Shown here in pieces: positions 1 through 12,420 of a DNA stretch of 64,000 nt; the stretch's first letter is position 1; every line of letters starts with the position of its first letter. The stretch comes from Paroedura picta. Taxonomy: Eukaryota; Chordata; Lepidosauria; Squamata; Gekkonidae. A program made the position numbers and the translations under genes. The stretch is taken from positions 5,850,501-5,914,500 of the forward strand of contig NC_135386.1 of the NCBI RefSeq assembly GCF_049243985.1, read 5' to 3'. The notes under the pieces were generated by a model, which had not been told where the DNA came from, searched no databases, and was given only the letters and a program-made list of their open reading frames with translations.

Positions 1-2482
1 GGATCCACCCCCATTGCCTCTGCACAGCCATAGATGCATCTGACACGCAACCTCCTATCTTGAGGGAAGGAATGGAACCAGAACATCTCCCGAGTCCCTT
101 TCCCTTGTACTATTCTAAGCTGACAATATACATAGCTGATCTTACTGTGTGGCACATGCGGCGTGATCCTGAAACCAGAAATGTTGCTTAATGCAAAGTC
201 TTTCTTCCCGTAACCAACAGGAAAGCCATTCTCCGGCTCAGCAATCCCCTTAAATCCAGGCATTTTGGCACTGAAAGTCAATTCGTACATTTAGCCCGAT
301 GGGCTTCTTTTTTTTTTTTTTAATCTGTAATGCAGAACTGAAATGCAAGTTGAAGCTCCCTCATCAAACCAAGCAACGCAAGACTCGGAATTACAGCTCT
401 CGATGCTTCCTTTCCCTTTCTGCTTATCCTTTGCCGTTCTACATCTGCCTGCAGCATGTTTACATCCCACATGTCTTCTCGGGGAAGGAAGTGCACTTGG
501 GAGATGTATAATAGGCATTACTACAAACAGAACCACATGCAGAAGACATATTTTTGCACAGCGGGGTCTTTAAAGCCGGAGCTGAGCCCTGGCTCCACCT
601 TGCATTAGTTGTTCCTGGCACGGATGCCAAACAATTGCATCAGCTCCTCTTGGCAGCAAAACGCAGCTGCTGTCAGCTTACTTCGATGAGGTCCAAGGCA
701 GCATAAACAGCTCTGGGACCATCAGATTATGATGGACCCCCTTGCGAGACTCCGGTCTTAATTAAAAAGCACTAGCTTGGAACAGACTAAGTCTGATTTT
801 TTTTCCTGGTAGTTTATCCAGAAAGAAATTGGGCTTAAAATATTTCTGTCCAGCAGTCTTCCCAAATAACAGTCCCAAGGTGGCTTGGTTTTCCCGGATG
901 TGCTCAAAGGAAATACGCAAAATGGTGTGGCTATAGTCATCTCTTCACGGGATCCCCCTCCTAAGAGCCCCCAATTTTATAATCCCGAAGTCCAGTCTCC
1001 CCAGTCATCTGTGCCAAAGCCCACCAACCTTTCGGTCGCCCTGCTAATAATCTTTCACTCTCTACTAGAAGGTCGGCAACCCCTCTGATTCTCTGAACTG
1101 CACCCAAACACCTCTGGGACACACCTTTCAAGATCAAAGGACAAGCTGGCTTGCTGCACATGGCCAGGGTAGCACCCTCACTGCCACAACTGCACACAAA
1201 TGCTGCCCTGTAGCAGCCAACTTGCAACTTTAGAAGTACAGTCCGTTTTTCAGTGTACTTAACCACACTACCGTTGCTTGCCTCTTTGTTTTCTAGGTTT
1301 CACTCTACCATTCCACTGAGCAAAACTGTATTTTGCAAAACATTTATATCCCACCTTTCCTTTTGGCTCAAGTGTGAAGCCTTCCCCTAGCTTAAATGGT
1401 TCTTTTTAACCTATTTAGATATTGAACCCCACTGTTCTATTGAAGATAATGTGTGAAACATTCACATTTTCTTCAGAAAGGTCAGCTACTACTACATCTA
1501 TAGATAGCTTGACATTCCGGTTCTTGAAACTCTGAAGAATACCAGGAGATATATATCAGCTTTATTAAGTGCTGTTTTTCAGCCCTCTCATTCACATGCA
1601 GTCTTAAAGCCTGTCCGCTGATGCTTTCACTGCCATATCAGTCCAGCCCAGTTAAAATTTTATGCTGTTTTAATGCTGTTATTAGCAGTATTGCAATCTG
1701 GTACCGCTGTCGGTTTTAACCAGTTTTTATTGCTGCAATGTGGAAGCTAGAAACTGCTTCTGGAGCCAATCTGGTTGAGAGTGTGAGCCTAAGGTGTTGA
1801 ATAAATTAATTAGTTCCATATTAAACAAATATTTGCCACACAAGGGCAGGAACCTGGCTGCTCAGTCAATCCTATTCAAGTCATGGTTGATCAACCTGTG
1901 GCACTCTCAGTGCAAACATGCAAGGGTGATATCATCGCTGTGTGTGTGGGGGGGGGGACAGGGAGGGAGCGCTCAAAGCGAAAAGGGGTCAGATTGGGAG
2001 AGCACGGCAGATATGCTGCTATAAAAAGCCCATCTTGTGTAAATGTTGAACATTCTGACACGTATGCAAGACACAGGGTTCCGAAACGCAGCAGGGCTGA
2101 CAGTTCTCCAAAAACACGAACCAGAAACTTCTCTAAATAGATTAAAAATGGGTCTGTCATCAGCTCGTTTTTAATGGCCGGTCTCAAGTAAACTGTTTGA
2201 GAGCAGAAGAGCTAGGCTGTAATTTCAGGTGCCTGGTGGAAATGCAAGGCTGAGAGGGGCATGCGCTCGCTCAAGGGTCTGTGGGAAAGATAGTGGGATG
2301 AGGCACCAGCACCCATTATATCTCAATACCGCTGCAGACGACCAGCAGATGCAGAGGGGAAGCACCATTTCACAGCAGAAGGAAGATGACAGATCACCAG
2401 GACACGAAAAGGGCCAGGGCAAGCCTTTAAGCAGCTGCAGCCAGTTCAGAGTAGCTTCTCTTCTGCTGAAGGGCAGGTTTGC

Positions 2483-2560
2483 TTATATATTTATTTATTT
2501 GGGTTTCTAGGCCACGCCTCTCCAAAAAGGCCTCAGGGTGGCTTACAACATGGAAACGCT
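2483..2560 (-). repeat. LINE 3'-tail fragment (L2/CR1 group, unassigned)
   Basis: Read on the minus strand, this has the usual squamate LINE tail: a 'gccacc ctgagg' block followed by an A/T-rich tract of ATAAATA units. The same tail type recurs near 13.42, 50.46, 54.35 and 63.9 kb. The family is not assigned. Confidence 0.4.
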
Positions 2561-3898
2561 CTTACAAGAAAAGCTTTGCAATTTTAACGTTTCAATTCAA
2601 AGCACTGCAATTGCCCCGACATAGAAATTATTACCCGGGCCAGATGTTAAATCAATAATAAAGTTGAAATAACTGGCTTGGTTATACTGGCAGGGAAGCA
2701 ATCCGGGCGAAAGCCTGAGCAGGGGGTCAGGCAGAGGGGTCCTTTCCAGATGGTAAGAGTGCAACCCTGGGCCTCAACTAAATGCCTGGTGGAAGAATGT
2801 CATCTTCAAGGGCCTTCAGAACTCTGGAAGCTCAATAAGGGCTCTGATGGTCCCTCAAATCTATGGAAGACTGATTTCGCCTAACTTCCATTACTGTCTT
2901 CTCAAGGCCCTTTGTATTTGTATAGGCTTTTAACCATGTGCCAGGCTGACGGAATTGGCAAGCTCGCTTGCTGCCTGATACCGGTGGACAGAATCTCCAT
3001 AATGGGGTTGGATCTGCAGAACCTGCACATCCTTTGCTGTTTGACCCTCATTCCATGAAGACTGATGGGAGATTAAAGCTGTGCATAAGTTGCCCATTTA
3101 GTGTGTGCATGATACAATACTTCATACATGAGTGAGCTTGTTCTCCCACATGCCAAATATGCCGTGCAAGACAAATGTGAACTGGCCTTGTGTGGAAGTT
3201 GTGTTGTGAAATCCTCCTGCCTTTTAACCCATTTAATTTTTGTTCCTGTTGATCAAACTGAGGAGTGTCTTTTTGCCTCATGATACTGAGATAAGGCTCT
3301 CCTCTAGAATCCCTCCTCTGTTTGAAGGAAGTATGCAAACAGCGTACTGAAATCCTTAGCAGCTTCTCAGTTCACAGACTGACTAGCGGAGAAACGGTCA
3401 CCAGTAGCTCCTAAGGCTTACTGATAGTGTCCATCCCAGACAGACAGAAACAGTCCAAAATTATTCCAATAACTTGAGGGCACCAAAATATCCTGCATTT
3501 GATAAACTACCATAATAAATTCCAGCAAGGCCCTGATACCTAAGTATCAAGCTAACCCAGATTTTAAAAGTGGAAGTACAGGAAAGAGTTATTGAAATAC
3601 TTATCCGTTTTTACAAAATAACTACCTTCTGACTTAAAACTGATTAGTACTGAATTTATGACTTAAAAGAACTCCAGGGGGGGTTCACAGGACACCTTTT
3701 TGAAAATCCTTCTAAATAACGGAGTAGACAACAGGAGAGGTATTTCTTGTTTACAGCACTGAGTGAAGCATGGAACGACCCATAAGATGTTGTCGCTGAA
3801 ACACCTTGAAATTCCTTTTCTGTGCAGTCAAGGACTGTTGAATTGAACAGCTAAAACTAAATTAATCCATTACTGTGCCAGCAGTTCCGTTCCAAACA

Positions 3899-3990
3899 AA
3901 AGATGCACGCTTCACAAAGTGCATCTTAGGAACGCTAAAAGACAATGCCAAAGTGGCAAGGCATACACCAAACAGTCATAGTTTGGTGTA
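3899..3990. repeat. Two adjacent perfect hairpins
   Basis: The first hairpin has arms AAGATGCAC (3899-3907) and GTGCATCTT (3919-3927). The second has arms TACACCAAAC (3964-3973) and GTTTGGTGTA (3981-3990) around a 7-base loop. They are 36 bases apart. No function is evident; they may be remnants of small inverted-repeat elements. Confidence 0.5.
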
Positions 3991-4442
3991 AATCACATCA
4001 ATTCCATCCCCCAAAGAAGAGAAAAACTACTAACTGTGGTGAACTTGAAACCCTGAGATACACAACGCATCATTCATTCTCTGGGCTCCCGTGTTCACTG
4101 AACCCTGCTCAGAAACCTTAAAATAGAAGGCAAAACAAAGTTTTAACAAAACTAGATAGAGGAGGCCAAGTTTATACGGAAAGCCATTGAACAGAAAACT
4201 GCAGACAAACTGAAGAATGACCGTGAGCCTTGAAGTACACACAATGCAGAATGTCACAATGGAGATACTAACTAGCTCTTCTTTGTTAGGCAAGAGGAAT
4301 GTGAGAACTGTTCATATATTCAAGCCTCACCTCTTGGGATACGATCCTCTACCTACTCTTGGGGGATTTATCTTCTGTCTCCAGCTCAATATAAACATAC
4401 CATTGGATACTTACTGTGAAAGAGACTTCACCTGTGAGGAAA

Positions 4443-6765
4443 GGAAGACATCTTGATAGAGTCATTCCCACTAGGGTTGGGGGGGGGGGCACAGGCGCTG
4501 GTCCACCGACCAGCGCACACATGCAGCGCCACAGAGCTGGCTGCTTTGGGCGGGAACAGCCGCTTTGGACACTGAAGTGCCCAACCCTAACCATCTGTTT
4601 AAGGGAGGCAGGAACAATTTTATTTCACTTCCTGACTCCTGTCTGTGGGAGTCACCCTCTTCAATTTGGAGACTTGAAAAGTCGTTAAAGACTTGACTGA
4701 CATCTCTAAAGTAAGGGATGGAAAAGTTAACAAGGACAGCAAGCAACAACAGCCCCAGACAACAGTACAGTATAAGATAAGCTGTGACAAGAAAGGAACC
4801 TGCTTGTAGAGCAATTTGATGACTCTGGAAGGGACAAGGTGTCATTGTTTCCTCAGGAGAAGGACTCTTCATGGTATGTATCCAATAGTCCATTCCCACT
4901 GAGGTGGAAGACATCTTGATAGGGACCTCCTAGAGCAGAGACTGTCCTAGGGCCTCTTGTGGCGCAGAGGGCCTCTTGTGGCGCAGAGTGGTAAGGCAGC
5001 CGTCTGAAAGCTCTGCCCATGAGGCTGGGAGTTCGATCCCAGCAGCCGGCTCAAGGTTGACTCAGCCTTCCATCCTTCCGAGGTCGGTAAAATGAGTACC
5101 CAGCTTGCTGGGGGGTAAACGGTCATGACTGGGGAAGGCACTGGCAAACCATCCCATATTGAGTCTGCCATGAAAACGCTAGAGGGCGTCACCCCAAGGG
5201 TCAGACATGACTCGGTGCTTGCACAGGGGATACCTTTACCTTTAGAGCAGAGACCTTATTTTGTAGGTGGGTCTGATTCATCATCGGCATAAGATATTTT
5301 ACAAAAGCTGTCTGCTGAAGGCAGTGTCAGCTGAATTACAGATGATTTTGTAGTGCCGAATGAATATGGAAATCAAGGCGCAAGTTGCTGCTTTGCAAAT
5401 TTCCTCTACAGATGTGTGTTTGGTGAATATGGCATTGGTGGCTGCACTCCTGACTGAATGGGCAGTCATGCCCGTAGGAATAGAAATCCTTCAATTTTGT
5501 AGGCCTCAATGATGCAAACCTTAAGGGTCTGCCTATAACTGATTCGGACATCTTTTGAACCACGTTTGGAGGAGAGATGGAGATCAACATGGCATAAGCT
5601 TTCCTAAGGTGGTTCAATCACTAAATATACCTTTAAGGGTTCTTCTGACATCAAGAGTATGCCAAGGCCTTTCTTTTTGATGTTCCAGCTTTGGACAGAA
5701 GAATGGTACGTGTATTTCCTGGGATCTGCTGAACACAGAATTAACCTAAGGAATCAATCTAGGCTCCAGTCTGAGTACTGCCTTGTCCTTGCAGAAAATG
5801 CAAAAATTGGGTAAACCTGACAGGGAACCCAGTTTCAAGACCCTCCTGGCAGGTGTTATAGAAATCAGAAAGAGGGTTTTCATCCTCAGCCATCTGAGTG
5901 AAACTTCCTGGAAAGGTCTGATGGGTGGTTTGCTGAGTGAAATGAGGGAGAACCTTAACCAACTCTGCAATTTGTTGTTTGAGAGTAATGTTGTTGTGGG
6001 CCCTCTTTTGACCTGTTCTACAGAAATGCTGAAGTAGCATTTGCAGATGGAAGTGCCTTAAACACATCTCTATGACACTAAACTCTAGGCGGCTGATATT
6101 AATTTTGGTTCTGCTTCCAACCAAGTTGTCTGATTGTCTAGTGTTGCTCCCCACTCTACCAGGCTGACACCTGAGGGAAGACACCCTGGGGTATCTTATG
6201 TTTCTGGTATTATGATTGCTGCCATTGCTGGTATCCAGATGAGAACTATGGTTGGTGTGCTGCATGGCAGAAAACACTTCCCCCTGCTAAGTTTCTGACT
6301 GAAGAACATTGGATGTAATCAAAGCACTGGGCTCTAAAGTTTCTGACATACTCCGGCCTGGAAAATAGCTTGCCTGTGGAGGACCTGCTTGTTCATGCTG
6401 TGAACAATGGCTGCTATCATAAGCTGAAGAGCCCGACCCAGCTAATGGCATGGGTGCACATTTCTTTTTGGCTGTCAGGAAGGAAGAATCGGGAAGGATG
6501 GATTAACTGGGAAAGTGGGGCTGCAGATTGACAGAGAAGAGGGGGGGGGGAAAGGCTTAAACAACCTTAAAGATGTTTAGAAGAAGAATAAGGCAACAAG
6601 GCAAAGTTGCTTTCCCAAGCTGCTCTTGCTTCGGAGACAGGAAACAAACTGAATAGGAAGGCTTCCACAAGTTGGAGCCAGGAAGTGATGAAAATTGTTC
6701 CTGCCTCCCTTAAACAGAAGGTGGCCATCGCCCTATCAATATGTCCTCCACCTCTATGAAAGAAC
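4443..6765 (-). mobile_element. Fossil DIRS-type tyrosine-recombinase retrotransposon, degraded
   Basis: On the minus strand, from high to low coordinates, there is an RNase H-like remnant (about 6.28-6.03 kb) followed by a tyrosine-recombinase region (about 5.95-5.30 kb) of the kind used by DIRS elements for integration. The ends carry related inverted sequences: the block near 4.59-4.65 kb, with GGGAGGCAGGAACAATTTT, recurs inverted near 6.68-6.72 kb, which suits the inverted termini of the DIRS family. At roughly 2.3 kb it is much shorter than a complete element and no reverse transcriptase region is recognisable, so it is an internally reduced copy. It is clearly broken in several places and old. 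A Sauria SINE is inserted at 4943-5243. The outer limits are approximate. Confidence 0.65.
4943..5243 (+). mobile_element. Full-length Sauria-type SINE inside the DIRS fossil
   Basis: The tRNA-like head has a B-box-like GAGTTCGATCCC, followed by a conserved body and a BovB-like 3' end finishing in two ACCTTT units, the tail type known for Sauria SINEs. The insertion is flanked by the direct repeat AGAGCAGAGAC (4932-4942 and 5244-5254). The head contains a perfect 19-base tandem duplication (4950-4968 and 4969-4987). The near-perfect target-site duplication and good body suggest a fairly young insertion, younger than its DIRS host. Confidence 0.8.
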
Positions 6766-7527
6766 TATTAACTTTCAATGGGAAAAAACCTGCTGGTGTC
6801 CTTCATCATATTTAAAATAAAAAATGGCTTAGTGTTTACCCAAGTGTATTTATCAGGTGACGAATGACTTCTCTGCTTCCAAAATGGACATTTAAGAGGT
6901 AATTTTACAGGCCAAGGAATGAGAAGGTAAGTGAAATACCACAAGCATGGGGACCATCTTCCTCCTCTGAAGAAAAAAAACATGATTTTATACAGCCTGT
7001 AAGGATTAATGGTAAAATATTGTTCCAGAAAGAAAGCAACCTCAGTCAAAGAAAGTGTGGGCAAGAAGTATGACTACTATTTTCCAGCATTCCTGTGCTT
7101 TTGGAAGGACTTTTAATAGCATGGGAAGGTAGAGGGATGAAAGTGTGAACAGAAAAAGACAATAAAAAACAGTTCAACACACAGCGCTAATCATTTTGAA
7201 GCAAAAACCCAGAGAATGCTGGTGAATGATGACATTTTGAATATTTTTAGGTAAGAAGTCAACATGGGAATGGAAACAAAACTTACCTTCTACAGGGAAA
7301 AGTGCCTCTGACCAGGAAAGCAGTATTAATGGGAAACTTTGAAAAGTCACCTAATAGCCAAGACGGACAACATCTCTCAAAATGCACTGCAGACAACAAC
7401 AAATGTGGGTTTTCCAACTAAGTGGAAGGTTGTAAGAGACAGCACCAGCAGTCCCTCTAACAAAGGAGGCTGTCAACTTGCTCGGCACAAAGGACATAAA
7501 CTTGAAGGACGTAAAAAGAGGGCAGTC

Positions 7528-7566
7528 ATGCAAATCTACACACGCATTTGCATATTCGATTTGCAT
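7528..7566. promoter_or_regulatory. Cluster of three exact octamer (POU/OCT) motifs
   Basis: ATGCAAAT occurs at 7528-7535, and its reverse complement ATTTGCAT at 7546-7553 and 7559-7566. Three exact copies of an 8-base motif in 39 bases is well above chance. POU-domain factors bind this motif. It lies in the inferred MYO9A intron, 16 kb from the CpG-island promoter. Regulatory function is inference only. Confidence 0.35.
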
Positions 7567-7667
7567 AATGCATACTATTCAATGGATGCAATGTAAAGTA
7601 CCAAATCACATCCAGTCTACCCTCCAACGACATCAGCAAGGTGACTAGCCCCTCCCACTCATCCCCA

Positions 7668-8085
7668 AGTAATGGGCTGAAATTAATTCAAAAGAATTTT
7701 CAGCTTAACATCCGGAAGATGTTCCTGGCAGTTAGAGTGGTTCCTCAGTGGAACAGGCTTCCTCAGAAGGGGGTGGGTTCTCCTTTGGAAGTTTTTAAAC
7801 AGAGGCTAGACAGCCATCTGACAGAAATGCCGATTCTGTGAACTTAGGCAGAGGGTGAATGGGCGGGCAGAAGGGATCGTGTCTGAGCTTGGCTCTTGGG
7901 GTCCTTTCTTGCATGCCCAGGAAATGCCAATTGCCACTTGGGGCTCAGAAGGCAAATTTCCTTCAGGCCAGGCTGACCAGGGATTCTGGGGCTTTTCTTT
8001 GAGGGGGGGGGCACAATCTGGTCATGGAATTGGGGGTGTGGGCAGATGACCCTGGAGGACCCTTGCAACTCCATGATTCTATGTA
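7668..8085 (+). mobile_element. CR1 LINE 3' end (ORF2 C-terminus and 3' UTR)
   Basis: The translation includes a VRVVPQWNRLP segment, matching the end of CR1 ORF2 (a 'WN.LP..V' block followed by 'F K.RLD'). It is followed by a 3' UTR ending in CTCCATGATTCTATG, the CR1 terminal octamer type. This is a 5'-truncated dead copy. Confidence 0.75.
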
Positions 8086-9375
8086 TTCAAAATTATAGTG
8101 TCTGCTTCTTTAATAAGAACACTGGAGACCTGCAGCCAAAGAACTGAGTTGTTGGTTCAAATAAATATGTAAAAAGGAGTCCCGCCCAACCACCTATAAA
8201 AGCTCACTCCCTTCCTCTGACAACAGGGAGCTCTCTGCCTGCAGTGCAGATTCACCATGATGCTTTCCCTCATCCTGTTCCACTTTCCTGCATCTCTCTT
8301 CCCTTCATTACATTGTACACCTCACCTCTGTTCTGATTTTAAATTAGCTTCCAGCCAGTAAAGAAAGTGCTCCCTGTAATACCACGCCCGCTACAATTCC
8401 TCAGAGATCTTTAGGAAGACCGAGTGCGGGCAGATTGCTCATGCTTATATAGTTCCAGAGAATCTTCTCATGGAAGCAGCCATGTTAACAGGTCAATACA
8501 AATGCAAAATCTCTACCCTTAGCGGCATCTTCCTGGTAAACTTGAACAGAGGTCAGAATAACAAGTCTACAATTTGCAGGCACTTTTAAAGAAATTATTG
8601 TTCCTTTTGCTTCCCAGTCACCTGGCACAGAAGCTGATTTGGACAATATGGTGCTTATGCTAATGGTGCTGCCGATTTTGACCCATGCTCACCTTACAAG
8701 ATTTCACATGGATACTGTTGGGCCTTAGAGACTCCCTAATATCTTTTTGGATTACAAAAATAAAATAAAAATTGGCTTAAAATGTAAGGCTCGTCATCCT
8801 CTTTGGGAAACTGCGCTTGCAAATATACCTTCAAGACTGTCACCAGCCGGGCTACCTACGTCCACCTCCTCCAACTGCCTCTTTGAAACCATGAGCAAGG
8901 CAAACAAAAACAGCTACACACCTCAGCGACTTTAATAACTGGTCCTTCAAGACTCCACCTCCTATACCACGGCCATGAATAAGGAATTAGCGATAAGTGG
9001 AATTTTGTTGTGTGGGAGCTCTCCACCCCAAATTAAGCATGGCTATTTTGTTTCGAGGATGATCTCAGCTGAAGATTAGGGGGATATCACAGATCACAGA
9101 AAAAGGAAAAGCCATCCATGCTAACCACTGGAAAAACCCAGAGGATATGGGAAGGAAATTGGACAGTGGGAACCCACAGGATTCCAAGGCAAATCAGCTA
9201 GACAAAGTGGAAACGCTGGAAAGAGCGGGAAGCAGCTGATGCCGGGAGATGTCTCATTTTGAAAACTGGTGAACTAGAATAAATATGCTACTCGCTTCTC
9301 CAGCTTGCTTGGAGAATCGGCAATCTAGGAGGCAAGGGAGAAAGAGCAAGATACTGATACTTTTCACAGTCTGTT

Positions 9376-9480
9376 AAGAGCCAGTATGGTAGAGGAACAG
9401 ACTAACTCTGCCAAGAAAGTCACAGAGAAACACTGGGCCAGCCAATCTCTAACCTACCAGACAGGGCTGCTGTTAGAAGA
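9376..9480 (+). repeat. Degraded tRNA-headed SINE remnant
   Basis: An 'AGAGCCAGTATGGT' start and a body with 'GGGCCAGCC...CTACCAGACAGGG' resemble the tRNA-derived squamate SINE seen better preserved at 57.9 kb. The copy is short and heavily diverged. Confidence 0.3.
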
Positions 9481-10657
9481 AAACTTAAGACATGAGAATC
9501 AAATACACTGCCCTGGGCTCCTTCAAGAAAGAATGAGATTAAAATGCAATCTGAAAGCTCTGCTAGTCACCTTTCTCAGCTTGAATATGACACCATCTCC
9601 TACCGAAGGAGATTTTTTTGTGCTGCTAAAATATTTCTTTTGCACTGGCTTTGTTCAGATTACAGACTACACTATACCTATGGAGATGGCCCCGCAAACC
9701 AACTAAGAGACAGGACAAAGCTGAAGGGAGGAGAGAAAGAAGTAAGGCTGGTTTAACTAGAAACAAAACCGCCCCCCCCCCGCCTTGAAAACCCCGAGAC
9801 TAAAAGGGACCTGAAAGACAAAACTGATTTACAGACAAAACTGGTTTTAAGAAAGCTTTTGGAAAAGGACAGAGCGAAAGCCTTTAAAACTGTCACGAGG
9901 AATACAGAAACGAGGAAGAGGGGGAAGTGATAGTGGCAGTTTAGCACTTTTGGCACACAAAAAGTAAAACTGCAAATTTAGTATGATGTTTCTTTCAAAA
10001 TCCTTGACGACAACAAATTATAAATGTTGTCCACTGGCAGCAGGCTGGAATATTTTTGTCACAGTTCTGCTGTGTTTCTCTATTTACTCCCAACCAGCAA
10101 TTTAAAGGAAACGCCGCTGGATGGTCTAATTGACCCTGTCCTCTTGTTTCCCTGTTTGCGTCTATAATTAGACCTAACTCAGCCCATCACATACTACCAG
10201 AAACAGGCCCTTTCAGAGCCACACCCAATTGACTACCGCCAACGTTGCAAACTAGTTCTTCGTATCAAGGCAGGCAGACTTCATTTCTTCCCGAGACAAA
10301 ACCTGAGGAAATCTAGACTCCTCGATGCTGCTCAGTAACACAGCCTTAATGACACGGACAGAATTGAGACATCCATTCCACCTACCCCATGGTCTCCCTG
10401 AAACAAATCAAAACTCCTCTGCAATGAAGACTTTTACAAGCCTCTACATTAAGACAGAGATAGTTTGAAATAGGGACAGGGGAATAAACATGCAGTGGGG
10501 AAATACAGTTGCAGTGGGGAAAAGGTACGGGCAGCTCCTGTCCTCTCAAAAGCCTAAATAATTTTATTACTTTGACCTTTTAATTCAGAAATGAATGATG
10601 GTCTTATTTGGCCCTCAAAGCAACTTTATCAGTGCCAGATTTTAATCACAGGATGCC

Positions 10658-10680
10658 GGGTGTGTGTGTGTGTGCCTGTG
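10658..10680. repeat. (TG)n microsatellite
   Basis: A short TG dinucleotide run, slightly interrupted. Confidence 0.7.
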
Positions 10681-11149
10681 TGTGCATGCGCGCCTGCTTA
10701 ATGCTACCTTACTTTTAAAGAGAAACAATGAAGCAGAGACGTTTCAGATAATTTCTTACACTGATTTCTCAACTGTATTCCGGAAAGATAAAGGAAGCCC
10801 TCCAATCTACCACTTTTGGAATGTGTTGTTGTACCTCGGTGCTGCAGGTTGTCACCAGAATATGTGCACATCATTACTTTTGAATGTGCACATCATTACC
10901 TTTGATAGTTAAGCCCATGTGGGGAGGCCAGACTGGGCAGCCCCAGACAGAAGAATGGCACGGGTTTGTGAGTGCAGTCCCAAGACCAAAACCAGTCACC
11001 CTTCACACCGCCAATCTAAAAAGCAAGAGTGCGCCGTGGTGGGAGTCACATTGAAATAAAGGGCATTTGCTGGTGGGGCACTTTGAGATACTTCGTCCCT
11101 TCATGTCTCCCTACCCCCCTCCAGTTACAGATGATGAGGACCCTCCAGG

Positions 11150-12420
11150 CATAGGTGAATTCTCACTGAAGATGCTTATGCGAAGGTTGCTTTGACTGTG
11201 GCTATTCCTTACTATCCTTTCTATTGGCGCATGATCATGTATTATCTTCCATAAAAACCAAGTCATCCAGAGACAACAGACATTAGCGTCGTGCCTAAGG
11301 TGAACCTGGTATCAAAACCCCCAGAAAATCTACCTTCTCTCCTTCTGCATGAAATCCCTTGTCTCCCAAGGAGAAAGCAGGGCCTATGTTGGAGCTGCAT
11401 TGAGCTTCCAATATTTACACTGGGAGAATATCCTCCTTTAGGAAGCCCGACTCTCTTTTCATGGCTTTTCCATAGTCTTCTCAAGGGCAAACGGGTCTCA
11501 AAGACTCCTTTAACAGATGGTCGAAGGAATGTATTAGTTTGGCTTATGTCACACACTGTAGCCCCCTGAGGGGATTACAGTGCATTCAGTTAGGAGTGCA
11601 GCCAAGTCAGCAGTTTTTGACACAAATGCACCCCTAACAGATGTACATAAGGCAGCAACCTGCGCCTTGGCCTCAACATTTGTCAGGCACTCCAAGCTGG
11701 ATTCCATGGACGCGGCTGATGCAATCTCTTAAGTGCAAACTTGTCTAATTTTGTTATTAGTGAACAGGCACTCTCCAGTTGGATTCGTAGCTTTTTAACA
11801 TCATAATTGTACAGAACATCTTCAGCTCCTTCAAATGAGAACTGAACATGGAGAAGACCCCTTCTGCCCAAAAGCAGGTAGGACATTGTGTCCACCTGAG
11901 GGGTAGATCCCTACTCCATCGGTGATTTCCACCCATGTTTTCCCTTCCCACTGCAGCCTCACATCATTCCTCTAGGTTGTTCCTATTGCCAGGAGCAGAG
12001 TTTTTATGAAGATCAGCGGGCAACAGCAGGAGCGGAGAGGCAGGAAAGTTCCATTCTGCCACTGGAAAATTTAGTCTAAATCCAACCATGTTGGTTTTAA
12101 GGGAGACAGATCAGGTGTTACTGCCAACACAAAACAAAATTCTTGAACATCTCTCCCCATCCCTTCTATTCCATGGCAACCTTTACTTTCTGTGTTTACC
12201 TGTTTCAGTTATAGTTTGTCAATAATATCTCTTGTTATCTCAAAGGAGGAGGTACACAATGTGTCAGTTGATGGCCAGCTGCGTACGTTTCTGAGCTGAA
12301 GGGGAAACGCACTCCCTGGTGGCAGAGCCAGGTGTTGTACCCTACTCCTGGCGGTTCAAGTTGCTGATGGATGGAAGTGCCTATTCATACAGGATATCCT
12401 CCACACCTTCAAGTAGGTGT
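11150..12420 (+). mobile_element. Second fossil DIRS-type element, degraded
   Basis: On the plus strand, about 11.15-11.76 kb, there are stretches resembling the catalytic half of a DIRS tyrosine recombinase, including a TVHSVRSAAKSA-like segment that corresponds to the conserved H-x-x-R region, followed by an 'ATCALASTFVRH' segment. The sequence to about 12.42 kb is probably its 3' end, but that limit is uncertain. The copy is broken in several places, shorter than a complete element and on the opposite strand to the one at 4.4-6.8 kb, so the two are independent insertions. Confidence 0.55.

Noticed and set aside
4950-5050. Functional tRNA gene
   Set aside because: A and B boxes are visible but the cloverleaf is not complete and the sequence continues into a SINE body with ACCTTT tail and target duplications.
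8190-8370. TATA-like CTATAAAAG followed by an ATG opening a 34-codon signal-peptide-like frame
   Set aside because: A TATA-like match and a short hydrophobic frame occur often by chance; no homology and no conserved context.
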